64,000 bases of DNA from Pectobacterium carotovorum (GCF_033898505.1 NZ_JAXAFK010000007.1:1-64000); one strand, 5' to 3'; positions 25,769-34,424 are shown, counted from the stretch's first letter. Numbers and translations are program-made. The notes: generated by a model not told the origin, from the sequence alone.

Positions 25769-26514
25769 GCGGCCATCCCCTTATTGTTGATGGCCTGTGA
25801 CCAGTCGCATTCAAAAAACTGCTGATATTCTTCCGGGGTAAATTCCCGCTTGATTTCCTCAATGTCGTGAAGGTCGCAGCCCTGAGCGGCCGCCTGTTCC
25901 AACGTTAATGATTGACGCCATACACCATCAGAACCAAACGAACTACCCGGCATAAAGAGGGCTGGAAGTGGATGCCTGCGCCGTGAAAAATCGCCCCACC
26001 ATACCCGGAACGCGGCATAGTTATCTGAGGCTGAGCCGTACAGCGTCCGGCGATGTTGTTTATGCATCGACATGGATTTGGCGATTAACAATGCCGCTCG
26101 CGGGTTTTTGAACCACGGAAATTCATCAACATAAACATTGCCAGAATAGGCCGCGAAGTGGCTGTCTTCCCCTAAAAATGAAATCACCGCATCTTGTAAC
26201 AGCACCTGTCCGGCGAGGTTCGTTGACAGATTGACGCCAACCTGCCACGCCGCCGCCTGCATGTGAGCGCGAGCCTGTTGTGCGCCGCCTGTCGTCGGGG
26301 CATAAAAAATCTGGTTACGTCCGGTAGTCAGCGCGTCCAGCAGCGCTTCGCGTGCAAAAAATGCCGTTGCACCAATCTGGCGCGCCTTGGTGATCGTGCG
26401 GTCAACATTCAGTCTGCCGACATGCTGCCAGACGGCTTGGTGCGGAAAGGTGAAATGCTCGATTGCTGTGTGGAGGTCGTCTATCTGGCTGGGGGTAAAT
26501 GTGGTCATTTTCAT
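25765..26514 (-). CDS. Terminase-like ATPase paralogue lacking the nuclease domain
   Basis: This 249-aa protein matches the ATPase half of gpP encoded just upstream. The deviant Walker A region KARQIGATAFFAREALLDALTTGRNQI mirrors gpP's KSRQIGATFYFAREALIDALTTGRNQI; Walker B VYVDEFPWF mirrors LYLDEYFWI; and SMSMHKQHRRTLYGSAS mirrors SGMSLHKKWRSTYFSTPS. It stops after the EEYQQFFECDW segment, where gpP goes on to its RNase H-like nuclease. P2 has no gene between P and Q. Four-base ATGA overlaps at both ends and an intact frame argue against a decaying duplicate. Confidence 0.85.
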   Translation of the reverse strand: MKMTTFTPSQIDDLHTAIEHFTFPHQAVWQHVGRLNVDRTITKARQIGATAFFAREALLDALTTGRNQIFYAPTTGGAQQARAHMQAAAWQVGVNLSTNLAGQVLLQDAVISFLGEDSHFAAYSGNVYVDEFPWFKNPRAALLIAKSMSMHKQHRRTLYGSASDNYAAFRVWWGDFSRRRHPLPALFMPGSSFGSDGVWRQSLTLEQAAAQGCDLHDIEEIKREFTPEEYQQFFECDWSQAINNKGMAA

Positions 26515-28280
26515 TCGTTAAAATCCAAAATGCTGACAGGGACATGACCGTTAATCGCGGTCAGGGGTTCATTTAACAGCGCATGCATGGTTGCCCATGC
26601 CACATCAGCGTGGCTGATTTCCTCGCTGCGGCTGGCTTCATAGGTGGTGCGGTTGCCGCTGGCCGTCATGGTTTTGCGTATGGCCATAAACGATTGAGTG
26701 ATGTCGGTGTGGCTGGTGTCGTACTCCAGACGTCCACTGGTGATGGTGTCTTTCGCCTTGAGCACCATCGCGGTTTTAATTTCCGGTGAGTATTTGATTT
26801 CGCGTGCGGCCGGGAAGAATCCCCGAACCAGTTGGTAAACGCCCTGACCGATGCCCGTTGCATCAATGCCGATATATTCGACGATGTATTTTTCCGTCAG
26901 CAGCTTGATGGCGTCGGCCTGTGCGGCAAAATCCATGCCCTTCCACTGGAAGCGCTCAAGGATGCGGAATTTGCCGCCCGGTGCCTGCGGCGGTGCCAGT
27001 ACAACACAGCCCGCGCTGTCGCCTGTATGTGACGGATCGTAGCCAATCCAGACAGGTTTATAGGCAAATGGGCGCAGCGCGTAGGGGTTAAAGTCTTCCC
27101 ACTCTTCCAGCGCATCGACCATACAGCGCTGTAATTCCTCAAACGGGAACACCGACGCCTTATCATCAACAAACTCACACATCAGCAGGTTTTGATACTC
27201 TGCCGGGCTGTACTCCAGCGTGAGCTGGTCGAGGTCAAACAGGTTACAGCCCCCGGCCAGCGCATCTTCTACCGTCACAATCTGCCGCCACTGGCCGTCA
27301 CCGCACAGCACGCCGCCGGACAAGTTCGCGTGGCTTAAATCCAGATGGAGGTGATCGGCCTTGTTGCTGCGTCCCTTGTTGAACAGCTCGCCCGACCAGA
27401 ACGGATAGGCGCTGTGTGCCAGACTCGACGGTGTGGAGAAATACGTGGAGCGCCACTTTTTGTGCAACGACATGCCGCTGGCGACTTTGCGCAGCTCCTG
27501 AAACTTGGGGATCCAGAAATATTCATCCAGATACAGGTTTCCGGTGTAGCTCTGCGCGGTGCGGATGTTGGTGCCGAGGAAGAACAGGCGCGCCCCGTTG
27601 GGCAGCACCATCGGATCGCCTTTCAGGTCAACATCAACCAGTCGGGCAAAATCAATGATGTAGTTTTTAAAGACGTGCGCCTGCGCCTTACTCGCTGACA
27701 GGAAAATCTGATTGCGCCCGGTGGTCAGCGCATCAATCAGGGCTTCCCGCGCAAAATAGAACGTCGCCCCAATCTGGCGCGATTTTAGGATATTGCGGAT
27801 ACGGTGCTGTAGCCCGGCCTGATGCCAGCCGCGTTGGTATTCGAAAATCTCACTCAGGAAAATGTCGTTCAGCTTCTCGATAGCCGCATCGCTAAACGCG
27901 TTCTTTTCCGGTGCCTTGCGTTCACCCTTGTTGCGGTTGCGCACGTTGGGATTGAGATCGGCCTCGTTGCCCGTCTGGCTGTAGCGGTTCACCCGCGCCA
28001 GCCGCTCAATCTGACGGCCTAACAGGTCGATTTCTTTGTAGTCATGCCCCTCCTTTTTCGTCTTCATGATGAGCTGGATCAACCGCGCTTCCAGACTGGC
28101 TTCCACACGCGATACCGGGGCGATAGCGTCCCAGCCGTCGCGCTGCTTCCAGCTCTGAACGGTCGGCGTTTTCTGGTTCAGCATTTCCCCAATCTGACGC
28201 ACCGAAAAGCCCTGCCAATAGAGCAAGGCCGCCTGTCGCCGTGGGTCGCTGATGATGGTGGTATCGATGGCTGTATTCAT
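26511..28280 (-). CDS. P: Terminase large (ATPase) subunit gpP
   Basis: The 589-aa packaging motor (P2 gpP 590 aa) has an N-terminal HTH-like segment (MLNQKTPTVQSWKQRDGWD), the ATPase domain with SRQIGAT Walker A (about 173-179) and Walker B LYLDEYFW, and a C-terminal RNase H-like nuclease with VWIGYDPSHTGDSAG, EYIGIDATGIG and ISHADVAWATMHAL. It works with gpM to cut cos and drive DNA into the prohead. It is divergent from gene O. Confidence 0.95.
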   Translation of the reverse strand: MNTAIDTTIISDPRRQAALLYWQGFSVRQIGEMLNQKTPTVQSWKQRDGWDAIAPVSRVEASLEARLIQLIMKTKKEGHDYKEIDLLGRQIERLARVNRYSQTGNEADLNPNVRNRNKGERKAPEKNAFSDAAIEKLNDIFLSEIFEYQRGWHQAGLQHRIRNILKSRQIGATFYFAREALIDALTTGRNQIFLSASKAQAHVFKNYIIDFARLVDVDLKGDPMVLPNGARLFFLGTNIRTAQSYTGNLYLDEYFWIPKFQELRKVASGMSLHKKWRSTYFSTPSSLAHSAYPFWSGELFNKGRSNKADHLHLDLSHANLSGGVLCGDGQWRQIVTVEDALAGGCNLFDLDQLTLEYSPAEYQNLLMCEFVDDKASVFPFEELQRCMVDALEEWEDFNPYALRPFAYKPVWIGYDPSHTGDSAGCVVLAPPQAPGGKFRILERFQWKGMDFAAQADAIKLLTEKYIVEYIGIDATGIGQGVYQLVRGFFPAAREIKYSPEIKTAMVLKAKDTITSGRLEYDTSHTDITQSFMAIRKTMTASGNRTTYEASRSEEISHADVAWATMHALLNEPLTAINGHVPVSILDFNE

Positions 28281-28325
28281 GACGGCAAGGCTACGTCAGC
28301 GCCGACCTTCCCCGCCTTAAGTGCC

Positions 28326-28363
28326 TGTTGTGCCAGCGGTTAGCGAACCGTGATTGATGGCAC
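28326..28363. promoter_or_regulatory. Candidate Ogr-dependent divergent late promoters PP/PO
   Basis: The P-O intergenic region contains TGTTGTGCCAGC (28326-28337), found again upstream of FI (41811-41822), and in variant form (TGTTTTGCCAAC) upstream of V. Its GTGCCA core (28330-28335) is inverted at 28358-28363 (TGGCAC), so one arm faces O and one faces P. The arm centres lie about 55 bp before plausible transcript starts for each gene, the usual position for Ogr binding. Confidence 0.5.
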
Positions 28364-28419
28364 GGCAAGGTGTCACGCCGGATACTCGCCCCAACTTCCC
28401 GCAAACAACGGATGAGAAA

Positions 28420-29274
28420 ATGGCAAAGAAAATTTCTAAGTGGTTCCGCGTCGGTGTTGAAGGTGACACCTGCGATGGTCGCATCATTGATGCGAACGAT
28501 ATTCAACAGATGGGCGAGGGATTTGATCCGCGTGTCTACGGTTGCCGCATCAACATTGAACACGTGAAAGGCTTGCTGCCCGATAGTCCCTTCCGGCGCT
28601 ACGGCGATGTGGTCGAGCTGAAAGCCGAGAAGATTGAAGATGACTCGGTGCTTAACGGCAAGCTGGCGCTGTTTGCCAAAATCGACCCGACAGATGAACT
28701 GGTGGCAATGATTAAGGCGCGCCAGAAAATCTATACCTCAATGGAAATTCAGCCCAATTTCAGCAACTCAGGGAAAAGCTGCCTAGTCGGTCTGGCGGTC
28801 ACTGATGACCCGGCCAGCCTCGGCACGGAAATGCTGGAGTTCAGCGCCAAAGCCAAACATAGCCCGTTGGCTATGCGCAAATCCTCCCCGGAAAACCTCT
28901 TTTCTGTCGCTACCGAAGTGACGCTGGAGTTTGAAGACCTGCCAGACGTGGAGCCGACGCTGTTGTCACGCATCAAAAACCTACTGAGCGGCAAACAGTC
29001 CAGCGATGACGCCCGCTTTACTGATGTGCATGAAGCCGTGGCCGAGGTCGCCGGACAGGTACAGACCAACGCCGACAGCATGGAGCAGCGCTTTACTCAG
29101 TTTGAGCAGCGCCAGAAACAGGACATTGCCACCCTGACGCAGAAGCTGAGCGCCAGTGAGCAGCAGTTAACCGACCTCAAAGCCACGCTGGACGGCACAG
29201 AGAGCCTGTCGCAAAAGCGCCGTCCCCCGGCAACAGGTGGCGACGGCGAAGCCTCGTTGCTGACCAACTGCTAA
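28420..29274 (+). CDS. O: Capsid scaffolding protein and maturation protease gpO
   Basis: Starting at ATG 28420 the product is 284 aa, exactly the P2 length. The N-terminal serine-protease domain keeps the residues described as the triad in P2 gpO: D19 (TCDG), H48 (NIEH) and S107 (IYTSMEI). The C-terminal third is a helical scaffold (QTNADSMEQRFTQFEQRQKQDIATL...) that directs capsid assembly before being cleaved. The longer upstream frame adds 22 residues with no support. Confidence 0.95.
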   Translation: MAKKISKWFRVGVEGDTCDGRIIDANDIQQMGEGFDPRVYGCRINIEHVKGLLPDSPFRRYGDVVELKAEKIEDDSVLNGKLALFAKIDPTDELVAMIKARQKIYTSMEIQPNFSNSGKSCLVGLAVTDDPASLGTEMLEFSAKAKHSPLAMRKSSPENLFSVATEVTLEFEDLPDVEPTLLSRIKNLLSGKQSSDDARFTDVHEAVAEVAGQVQTNADSMEQRFTQFEQRQKQDIATLTQKLSASEQQLTDLKATLDGTESLSQKRRPPATGGDGEASLLTNC

Positions 29275-29323
29275 CCGGGGCGTTGCCCCTCGATACCCTT
29301 TTTCGGAAAGAACAGGAAAAACA

Positions 29324-30451
29324 ATGCGTAAAGAAACCCGTTTTAAATTTAATGCCTACATGACCCAGCTTGCCGCACTGAATGGCGTTGACGTGGAAAC
29401 CCTGAGTAAAAAATTCAGTGTCGAGCCGTCCGTCACGCAGTCGCTGATGGAAGTGGTGCAAGAGTCGTCCGACTTCCTGACCCGCATCAATATCGTGCCG
29501 GTTGCCGAACTGACCGGGGAAAAAATCGGCCTCGGTGTGTCCGGGTCGGTTGCCAGCACCACGGATACCTCAAGCGGTGACGAGCGCGAAACCGCCGATC
29601 TGATGAGTCTGGAAGCGCGCCAGTACAAGTGCGAACAGATGAACTTTGATTTCCATATCCGTTACAACACCCTTGACCTGTGGGCGCGTTTTCAGGATTT
29701 CCAGTTGCGTTTACGCAATGCCATCGCCAAGCGTCAGGCGCTGGATTACATCATGGCCGGATGGCATGGCGTGAAACGTGCGGCAACCTCTGACCGTGCT
29801 AAAAATCCGCTGTTGCAGGATGTGGCGGTGGGCTGGCTGCAAAAATACCGTAACGAATCCGCCAAGCGCGTGATGGGGCGTGTTGTCGAGGAGGACGGCA
29901 CCGTGATTTCCGAAAAAATCCGCGTCGGTGAGAACGGCGATTATGAAAGCCTCGACGCGCTGGTGATGGATGCGACCAACACCATGATCGACGAATGGCA
30001 TCAGGAAGACCCGGATTTAGTAGTGATTTGTGGCCGTCAGTTGCTGTCCGATAAGTATTTCCCACTGGTCAACAAACAGCAGGAAAACAGCGAAATACTG
30101 GCCGCTGATGTGATTGTCAGCCAGAAGCGCATCGGCAATCTGCCTGCGGTGCGTGTGCCGTACTTCCCGGCGAATGCGCTGATGGTGACACGTCTGGATA
30201 ACCTGTCCATTTACTACATGGACGACAGCCACCGCCGCCACATTGAGGAAGTCGCTAAACGTGACCGTATCGAAAACTACGAATCCATTAAGCAGGATTA
30301 CGTCGTTGAAGATTACGGCTGTGGCTGTGTGATCGAAAACATCCAGCTCGGTACGTTCCCGAAACCGCCGGAAGCGGAAAAAGCCGCTGAGCCTGCCGCG
30401 TCAGAGGATGAAAAACCGACTGATACCCCAACCGATAACGCCGGAGCCTAA
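29324..30451 (+). CDS. N: Major capsid protein precursor gpN
   Basis: The 375-aa protein is the P2-type major capsid protein (P2 gpN 357 aa). It begins MRKETRFKFNAYMTQLAALNGVD and contains the conserved NFDFHIRYNTLDLWARFQDF and NLSIYYMDDSHRRHIEE. The N-terminal roughly 30 residues are normally removed by gpO. The C-terminal tail (about 352-375) is an acidic, Ala/Pro/Thr-rich extension longer than in P2. It follows O by 50 bp in the O-N-M-L operon. Confidence 0.95.
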   Translation: MRKETRFKFNAYMTQLAALNGVDVETLSKKFSVEPSVTQSLMEVVQESSDFLTRINIVPVAELTGEKIGLGVSGSVASTTDTSSGDERETADLMSLEARQYKCEQMNFDFHIRYNTLDLWARFQDFQLRLRNAIAKRQALDYIMAGWHGVKRAATSDRAKNPLLQDVAVGWLQKYRNESAKRVMGRVVEEDGTVISEKIRVGENGDYESLDALVMDATNTMIDEWHQEDPDLVVICGRQLLSDKYFPLVNKQQENSEILAADVIVSQKRIGNLPAVRVPYFPANALMVTRLDNLSIYYMDDSHRRHIEEVAKRDRIENYESIKQDYVVEDYGCGCVIENIQLGTFPKPPEAEKAAEPAASEDEKPTDTPTDNAGA

Positions 30452-30454
30452 ACC

Positions 30455-31114
30455 ATGCTAAGCCCCGCCCAGCGTCACATGATGCGGGTGTCGGCTGCTG
30501 AGGCGTCGCAGCGGGAGAATGATCCGCTGCGACAGGCCACCGGATACGAGCAAATGCTGTTCCGGCTTGCGGCTGACAAACGCACGTTAAAACAGGTGCG
30601 CTCAATTGAGCGTAAAGCCGAAATGAAAAATGTCTTGCTGCCGGGCTATGCACCGTGGGTGGCGGGTGTCCTCGCCAGCGGTCGCGGCGCACAGGACGCG
30701 GTATTGATGACGGTCATGGTGTGGAAACTCGACGCCGGAGACATCCCCGGTGCGCTGGAGATTGCCCGTTATGCACTCCAGCACAAACTGGTAATGCCGG
30801 AGGGCTACACCCGCCCGACGCCATACCTGTTAGCCGAAGATGTGGCCGACGCCGCAACCCGCGCCCATACCGCCGGGCAGGCGGTCAATATTGAGCTGCT
30901 GATCGACACGCTGACGCTGACCGATGCGGAAGACATGCCCGATCAGGTGCGCGCCAAGCTGCACAAAATCATCGGTCTGATACTGCGCAGCGGCAAGCCG
31001 GAGCAAGCCCTGTTTCACCTGAAACGCGCCTTTCAGCTTGATAGCCGAAGCGGTGTGAAAAAAGACATAGAGCGGCTGGAAACGGCGCTGCGCAAAGCAG
31101 CGGCCAGCCGTTAA
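30455..31114 (+). CDS. M: Terminase small (endonuclease) subunit gpM
   Basis: This 219-aa protein corresponds to P2 gpM (247 aa), which recognises and cuts cos with gpP. The start MLSPAQRHMMRVSAAEASQRE and the central LPGYAPWVAGVLASGRGAQDAVLMTVMVWKLDAGD segment are family hallmarks. It lies 3 bp after N. It is somewhat shorter than P2 gpM at the C-terminus, with no sign of truncation. Confidence 0.92.
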   Translation: MLSPAQRHMMRVSAAEASQRENDPLRQATGYEQMLFRLAADKRTLKQVRSIERKAEMKNVLLPGYAPWVAGVLASGRGAQDAVLMTVMVWKLDAGDIPGALEIARYALQHKLVMPEGYTRPTPYLLAEDVADAATRAHTAGQAVNIELLIDTLTLTDAEDMPDQVRAKLHKIIGLILRSGKPEQALFHLKRAFQLDSRSGVKKDIERLETALRKAAASR

Positions 31115-31205
31115 CCCAACGCGCCCCGCGCCGGGCGGCACACAGGCCGGAACAGTTCACTGTTTTCTGTGCCTGTGTCCACCGCCCACCTATTCAGAGG
31201 TTGTC

Positions 31206-31709
31206 ATGACGACAATGATTTTCCCCGCGAAAGCGGATCCACACCCGGATGCGGTGGTTATCCCTGTGCCTGCGAAACAGGATGCGGTAATCGAAAACAC
31301 GTTTTTCTGGCCTACCGTGGAGCCAGGAACGCTGCGCACGCTGATGCGCCTTGAGAACACCGTCACGCCGGAGCGCCTGCGCCATGCGGCGAAAACCGCA
31401 ATTTCTGAGGTTAACGCCGAGCTGTACGAGTACCGCGCTGCACAGATGGCGGCAGGGTTTAAAACGCTGGACGCGGTTCCCGCTGAGCGACTCGACGGTC
31501 AGAGCGAAAAAGAGCACCACTATCTGTGTGCAGTCAGCGCCATTACCACGGCGACGCTGTACGAGCGTTATCGGAGCTATGACGCCAGCGCCAAAGGCGA
31601 CCGCAAAGCCGACTCGCTCGACGGCACGATTGATGAACTGTGGCGCGATGCGCGCTGGTCAATCAGTCAGTTACAGGATAAACCCCGCTGCATCATCGGG
31701 CATATCTGA
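31206..31709 (+). CDS. L: Head completion protein gpL
   Basis: The 167-aa product (P2 gpL 169 aa) is a head-completion/connector protein that stabilises the packaged head. FFWPTVEPGTLRTLMRLENTVTPERLRHA near the start and YERYRSYDASAKGDRKAD are typical. Its stop overlaps the X start by one base. The 91 bp between M and L hold no gene. Confidence 0.92.
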   Translation: MTTMIFPAKADPHPDAVVIPVPAKQDAVIENTFFWPTVEPGTLRTLMRLENTVTPERLRHAAKTAISEVNAELYEYRAAQMAAGFKTLDAVPAERLDGQSEKEHHYLCAVSAITTATLYERYRSYDASAKGDRKADSLDGTIDELWRDARWSISQLQDKPRCIIGHI

Positions 31710-31912
31710 TGAACGTTATCGCCCAGCAGGGCGACACACTGGACGCCCTGTGTTATCGCCATTACGGGCGCACGCAGGGTGCCGTTGAGGCGGTGTTAGC
31801 TGCCAATCCGGGGCTGGCTGAATTCGGGGCGATTCTGCCCCACGGCACCGCCGTCACCCTGCCGGATATTGCCGCCGCCCCTGTCGCAGAAACGGTGAGT
31901 TTATGGGATTGA
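31709..31912 (+). CDS. X: Tail protein gpX
   Basis: A 67-aa protein, the same length as P2 gpX. It has a LysM-like layout (MNVIAQQGDTLDALCYRHYGR...VLAANPGLAEFGAILPHGTAVTLPD), thought to serve in tail assembly. It overlaps L by one base. Confidence 0.92.
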   Translation: MNVIAQQGDTLDALCYRHYGRTQGAVEAVLAANPGLAEFGAILPHGTAVTLPDIAAAPVAETVSLWD

Positions 31913-31914
31913 AT

Positions 31915-32121
31915 ATGGAAAGAATCACTTCGTTTATCGCGTACTGGATAAGTGTTGCGCTGGCATTTTTCGGCGCCATGACGCCGCAGGATTTCGCGGC
32001 CTATTTCGGGGCGCTGGGGGTGGTGTTCACTGTCGGTGTTAACTGGTACTACCGCCGCAAGAGTTACCAGCTATTGAAGACTATCGATCCCCGCGAGGTT
32101 ATCAATGAAATCACTCGTTAA
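31915..32121 (+). CDS. Y: Holin (gpY position)
   Basis: From ATG 31915 a 68-aa membrane protein is encoded with two likely transmembrane helices (IAYWISVALAFFGAM and YFGALGVVFTVGVNWYY) and a basic C-terminus. It lies between X and the endolysin, where P2 has holin Y (93 aa). It resembles HP1/PSP3-type class II holins more than P2 Y, so the lysis module is mosaic. A start at 31903 is possible and could give dual-start control. Confidence 0.8.
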   Translation: MERITSFIAYWISVALAFFGAMTPQDFAAYFGALGVVFTVGVNWYYRRKSYQLLKTIDPREVINEITR

Positions 32122-32614
32122 ACGCTGCGTTATCGCCACGGTGTTAGCGCTGGCCGCGTTAGTGCCGGATTTTTCCTTGCTGAAAACGTCACAAGAGGGG
32201 CTGGCGCTGATTGCCGACCTTGAGGGATGCCGCTTAAGCCCGTACCAGTGCAGCGCGAACGTGTGGACAAACGGGATCGGACACACCGCAGGCGTGGCGC
32301 CGGGGAAAACCATCACCGAGCGTGAGGCGGCGGTCAATCTGGTTGCCGATGTGTTGCGGGTCGAACGGGCGCTGGCACGCTGTATGGCCGTTAACATGCC
32401 GCAGGCCGTCTATGACGCCATCGTGAGTTTTGCGTTTAATGTCGGTGTCGGTGCGGCCTGCCGCTCTACGCTGGCGTTTTTCATCAACAAAGGCCAGTGG
32501 CGCAGCGCCTGTGACCAGCTATTACGCTGGGTCTATGTCAACGGTGAGGTATCACGCGGTATTGAAACCCGTCGCCAGCGTGAGCGCGCCGTCTGCCTTA
32601 AGGGGGCGGCATGA
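32105..32614 (+). CDS. K: SAR endolysin, GH24 muramidase (gpK position)
   Basis: The 169-aa lysozyme has an N-terminal signal-anchor-release helix (VIATVLALAALV). The catalytic triad follows as E40-x8-C49-x5-T55. Cysteines at 8, 42 and 49 copy the pattern of P1 Lyz, where a disulfide to the catalytic Cys keeps the membrane-tethered enzyme inactive until the helix leaves the membrane and a Cys in the anchor takes over. The same activation is inferred here. It overlaps the holin by 17 bp and lysB by 4 bp. Confidence 0.92.
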   Translation: MKSLVKRCVIATVLALAALVPDFSLLKTSQEGLALIADLEGCRLSPYQCSANVWTNGIGHTAGVAPGKTITEREAAVNLVADVLRVERALARCMAVNMPQAVYDAIVSFAFNVGVGAACRSTLAFFINKGQWRSACDQLLRWVYVNGEVSRGIETRRQRERAVCLKGAA

Positions 32615-33054
32615 GCACGTTTACCCGCGTAATCCTTGTTGCTGTCGTGTTGTTCATCGTGCTGCTGTTCGTGACTAAGCGGCAACTGTCTGACGCAGAA
32701 AAACTGATTAGCGAACAGAGCGCAATGCTGGTTAAACAGTCGCTTGAACTGCTGGTCAGGGATGGAGTGATCGACGCGTTGCAGTCCAGTGCGATACGCA
32801 ACGAACAGGCACAGGCGGAACTCCGAACGAAACTGTCACAGGCCGGGCAACTGGCCGCGTCCCGCGATAAAAAAATTATGAGGTTACTTAATGAAAATGC
32901 CGAACTGCGCCGCTGGTATGGCACTGCTTTGCCTGACGACTTTAAGCGGCTGCACACCCGCCCCGCCTTTGACAACCCCGGCGCTTATTTACGTTGGCTG
33001 TCCGAAGGTAACGAGCTGCCCAATACCGGGCAGCAGCCCGGAAACGAACGGTGA
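32611..33054 (+). CDS. lysB: LysB, inner-membrane spanin subunit
   Basis: The 147-aa protein (P2 LysB 141 aa) has an N-terminal transmembrane anchor (VILVAVVLFIVLLFVT) and a long periplasmic coiled coil (SEQSAMLVKQSLELLVRDG...). The C-terminus ends with the family segment RRWYGTALPDDFKRLHTRP. It is the Rz-like i-spanin that bridges to LysC for outer-membrane disruption at lysis. No lysA gene lies between K and lysB, unlike P2. Confidence 0.9.
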   Translation: MSTFTRVILVAVVLFIVLLFVTKRQLSDAEKLISEQSAMLVKQSLELLVRDGVIDALQSSAIRNEQAQAELRTKLSQAGQLAASRDKKIMRLLNENAELRRWYGTALPDDFKRLHTRPAFDNPGAYLRWLSEGNELPNTGQQPGNER

Positions 33055-33181
33055 TTTAAGCGCGGATAACCGCCAACTGGAAAGCGCGCTGGTGAGCTGT
33101 GCGCTACAGGTCGAAACCATCAAACACTGTCAGGAACAACACGATGCTGAAACCCAACAGCCTGCGCAGCGCCTTAAATGA
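32891..33181 (+). CDS. lysC: LysC, outer-membrane spanin lipoprotein (nested)
   Basis: This 96-aa frame starts inside lysB in another frame, the classical Rz/Rz1 arrangement, and has the same length as P2 LysC. It has a signal sequence with lipobox LTTLSGC (Cys at about residue 21) followed by a Pro-rich mature region (TPAPPLTTPAL) and several further Cys. It extends past lysB and overlaps the start of R. Confidence 0.88.
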   Translation: MKMPNCAAGMALLCLTTLSGCTPAPPLTTPALIYVGCPKVTSCPIPGSSPETNGDLSADNRQLESALVSCALQVETIKHCQEQHDAETQQPAQRLK

Positions 33182-33599
33182 TGCGGTGCCGGTACTGAAA
33201 AATAACCCGGATATGCTGCATGTCTTTATCGACAGCGGCGCGGTGGTGTCTACGCTGGCCGCGTCGCTGTCGTTTGAAAATCAGTACACACTGAATCTGG
33301 TCATCACGGATTTTACCGACGATATCGACTGGCTACTGGTGCCGATTCAGGCGTGGATACGTGAAAATCAGCCGGATATAGCCCATGATCGTAAAGGGTT
33401 TACCTATCTTGCGGATATTAACGATAACGGTAGCTGTGATATCAGTATCAGCCTGAAACTCACTGAGCGTGTGATCGTCAAAGAGGTAGACAAGGCATTG
33501 CACGTTACCCACGCGCCAGAGCCGCCGTTACCTGTTCCCGTCACGCGTCCGGACTCCATGTATATCAACGGCGAATTAGTGAGTCAGTGGAATGAATGA
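33144..33599 (+). CDS. R: Tail completion protein gpR
   Basis: Start ATG 33144 (MLKPNSLRSALNDAVPVLKNNPDML) gives 151 aa against 155 in P2. The product caps the tail so that it can join the head. The sequence TLAASLSFENQYTLNLVITDF is characteristic. It overlaps lysC upstream and S downstream. Confidence 0.92.
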   Translation: MLKPNSLRSALNDAVPVLKNNPDMLHVFIDSGAVVSTLAASLSFENQYTLNLVITDFTDDIDWLLVPIQAWIRENQPDIAHDRKGFTYLADINDNGSCDISISLKLTERVIVKEVDKALHVTHAPEPPLPVPVTRPDSMYINGELVSQWNE

Positions 33600-34041
33600 G
33601 CTGAAACCGTTTGACGACAAGCTGGCCGGGCTGCTTGCCAGCCTGTCGGCGTCTGGCCGTCGAAAGCTGGCCGGAACGGTGGCAAAAGCCCTGCGCGGTA
33701 GCCAGCAGCAACACATCAAACAGCAGCAGGCACCGGACGGCACGCCCTATGCCCCGCGCAAAGCCCAACCGATTAAAGGCAAAAAAGGCCGGGTTAAACG
33801 CCAGATGTTCCAGAAACTGCGTACCGCTAAATACCTGAAAGCCAAAGGCACCGCCGATGCGGCCAGCGTGGAATTTGTCGGACGGGTACAACGCATGGCG
33901 CGGGTGCATCATTACGGCCTGCGTGATCGGCCTAGCCGCAACGGCGACGATGTTCAATACGAGGCACGGCCGCTGTTAGGGTTTAGCGATCGGGAGTTAA
34001 AAGAAGTCGAGGGATTACTGATAGAGCATCTGAGTAAATGA
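33592..34041 (+). CDS. S: Tail completion protein gpS
   Basis: The 149-aa protein (P2 gpS 150 aa) belongs to the phage virion morphogenesis family and helps determine tail length and head joining. A basic central stretch (PYAPRKAQPIKGKKGRVKRQMFQKLR) and MARVHHYGLRDRPS are typical. It is the last gene before the accessory block 34.07-36.95 kb. Confidence 0.92.
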   Translation: MNELKPFDDKLAGLLASLSASGRRKLAGTVAKALRGSQQQHIKQQQAPDGTPYAPRKAQPIKGKKGRVKRQMFQKLRTAKYLKAKGTADAASVEFVGRVQRMARVHHYGLRDRPSRNGDDVQYEARPLLGFSDRELKEVEGLLIEHLSK

Positions 34042-34069
34042 AATCAGCCCCGCGAGTGCGGGGCTTAGC

Positions 34070-34411
34070 TCACGCTACGTCTTTCACATTTTCATCACGC
34101 TGCGCCAGAAAATCTTCCAGCGTAGTGATACGGCTAATTTCTTCCTGAGTGCGCGCGTCGTTTTCCACTTCCCACACGTCAACGCTATTTTGCAGGTTCA
34201 ACCAGAAATCAACTGACGTATCAAATGCTTTCGCCAACCGGAATGCCATATCAACCGTTAACTTACGGTTATTGTTGACCAGTGCACTGATCGTGTTGCG
34301 GTGGACATTCAGCATTTCCGCCAAGTCATTAATCTTCAAACCTGTAGGTTCTAGATATTCATATAACAGGACATCGCCTACGGATGTCGGCTTGCGTTGT
34401 GCCTGTGCCAT
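34070..34411 (-). CDS. higA: HigA-type antitoxin (XRE HTH)
   Basis: The 113-aa protein is a HigA-family antitoxin with an HTH domain at about residues 12-75 (SVGDVLLYEYLEPTGLKINDLAEMLNVHRNTISALVNNNRKLT) and the DFWLNLQ motif after it. AAGGA precedes the ATG closely. It should neutralise the upstream toxin and repress the shared promoter. The two genes are separated by 150 bp made almost wholly of an 8-bp tandem repeat, unlike the usual close spacing. Confidence 0.85.
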   Translation of the reverse strand: MAQAQRKPTSVGDVLLYEYLEPTGLKINDLAEMLNVHRNTISALVNNNRKLTVDMAFRLAKAFDTSVDFWLNLQNSVDVWEVENDARTQEEISRITTLEDFLAQRDENVKDVA

Positions 34412-34424
34412 ATATTTTCCTTCG

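Noticed and set aside
25765-26514. Terminase gene broken by a frameshift or stop
   Set aside because: gpP downstream is complete by itself at 589 aa, and the paralogue duplicates its ATPase motifs instead of supplying missing parts.
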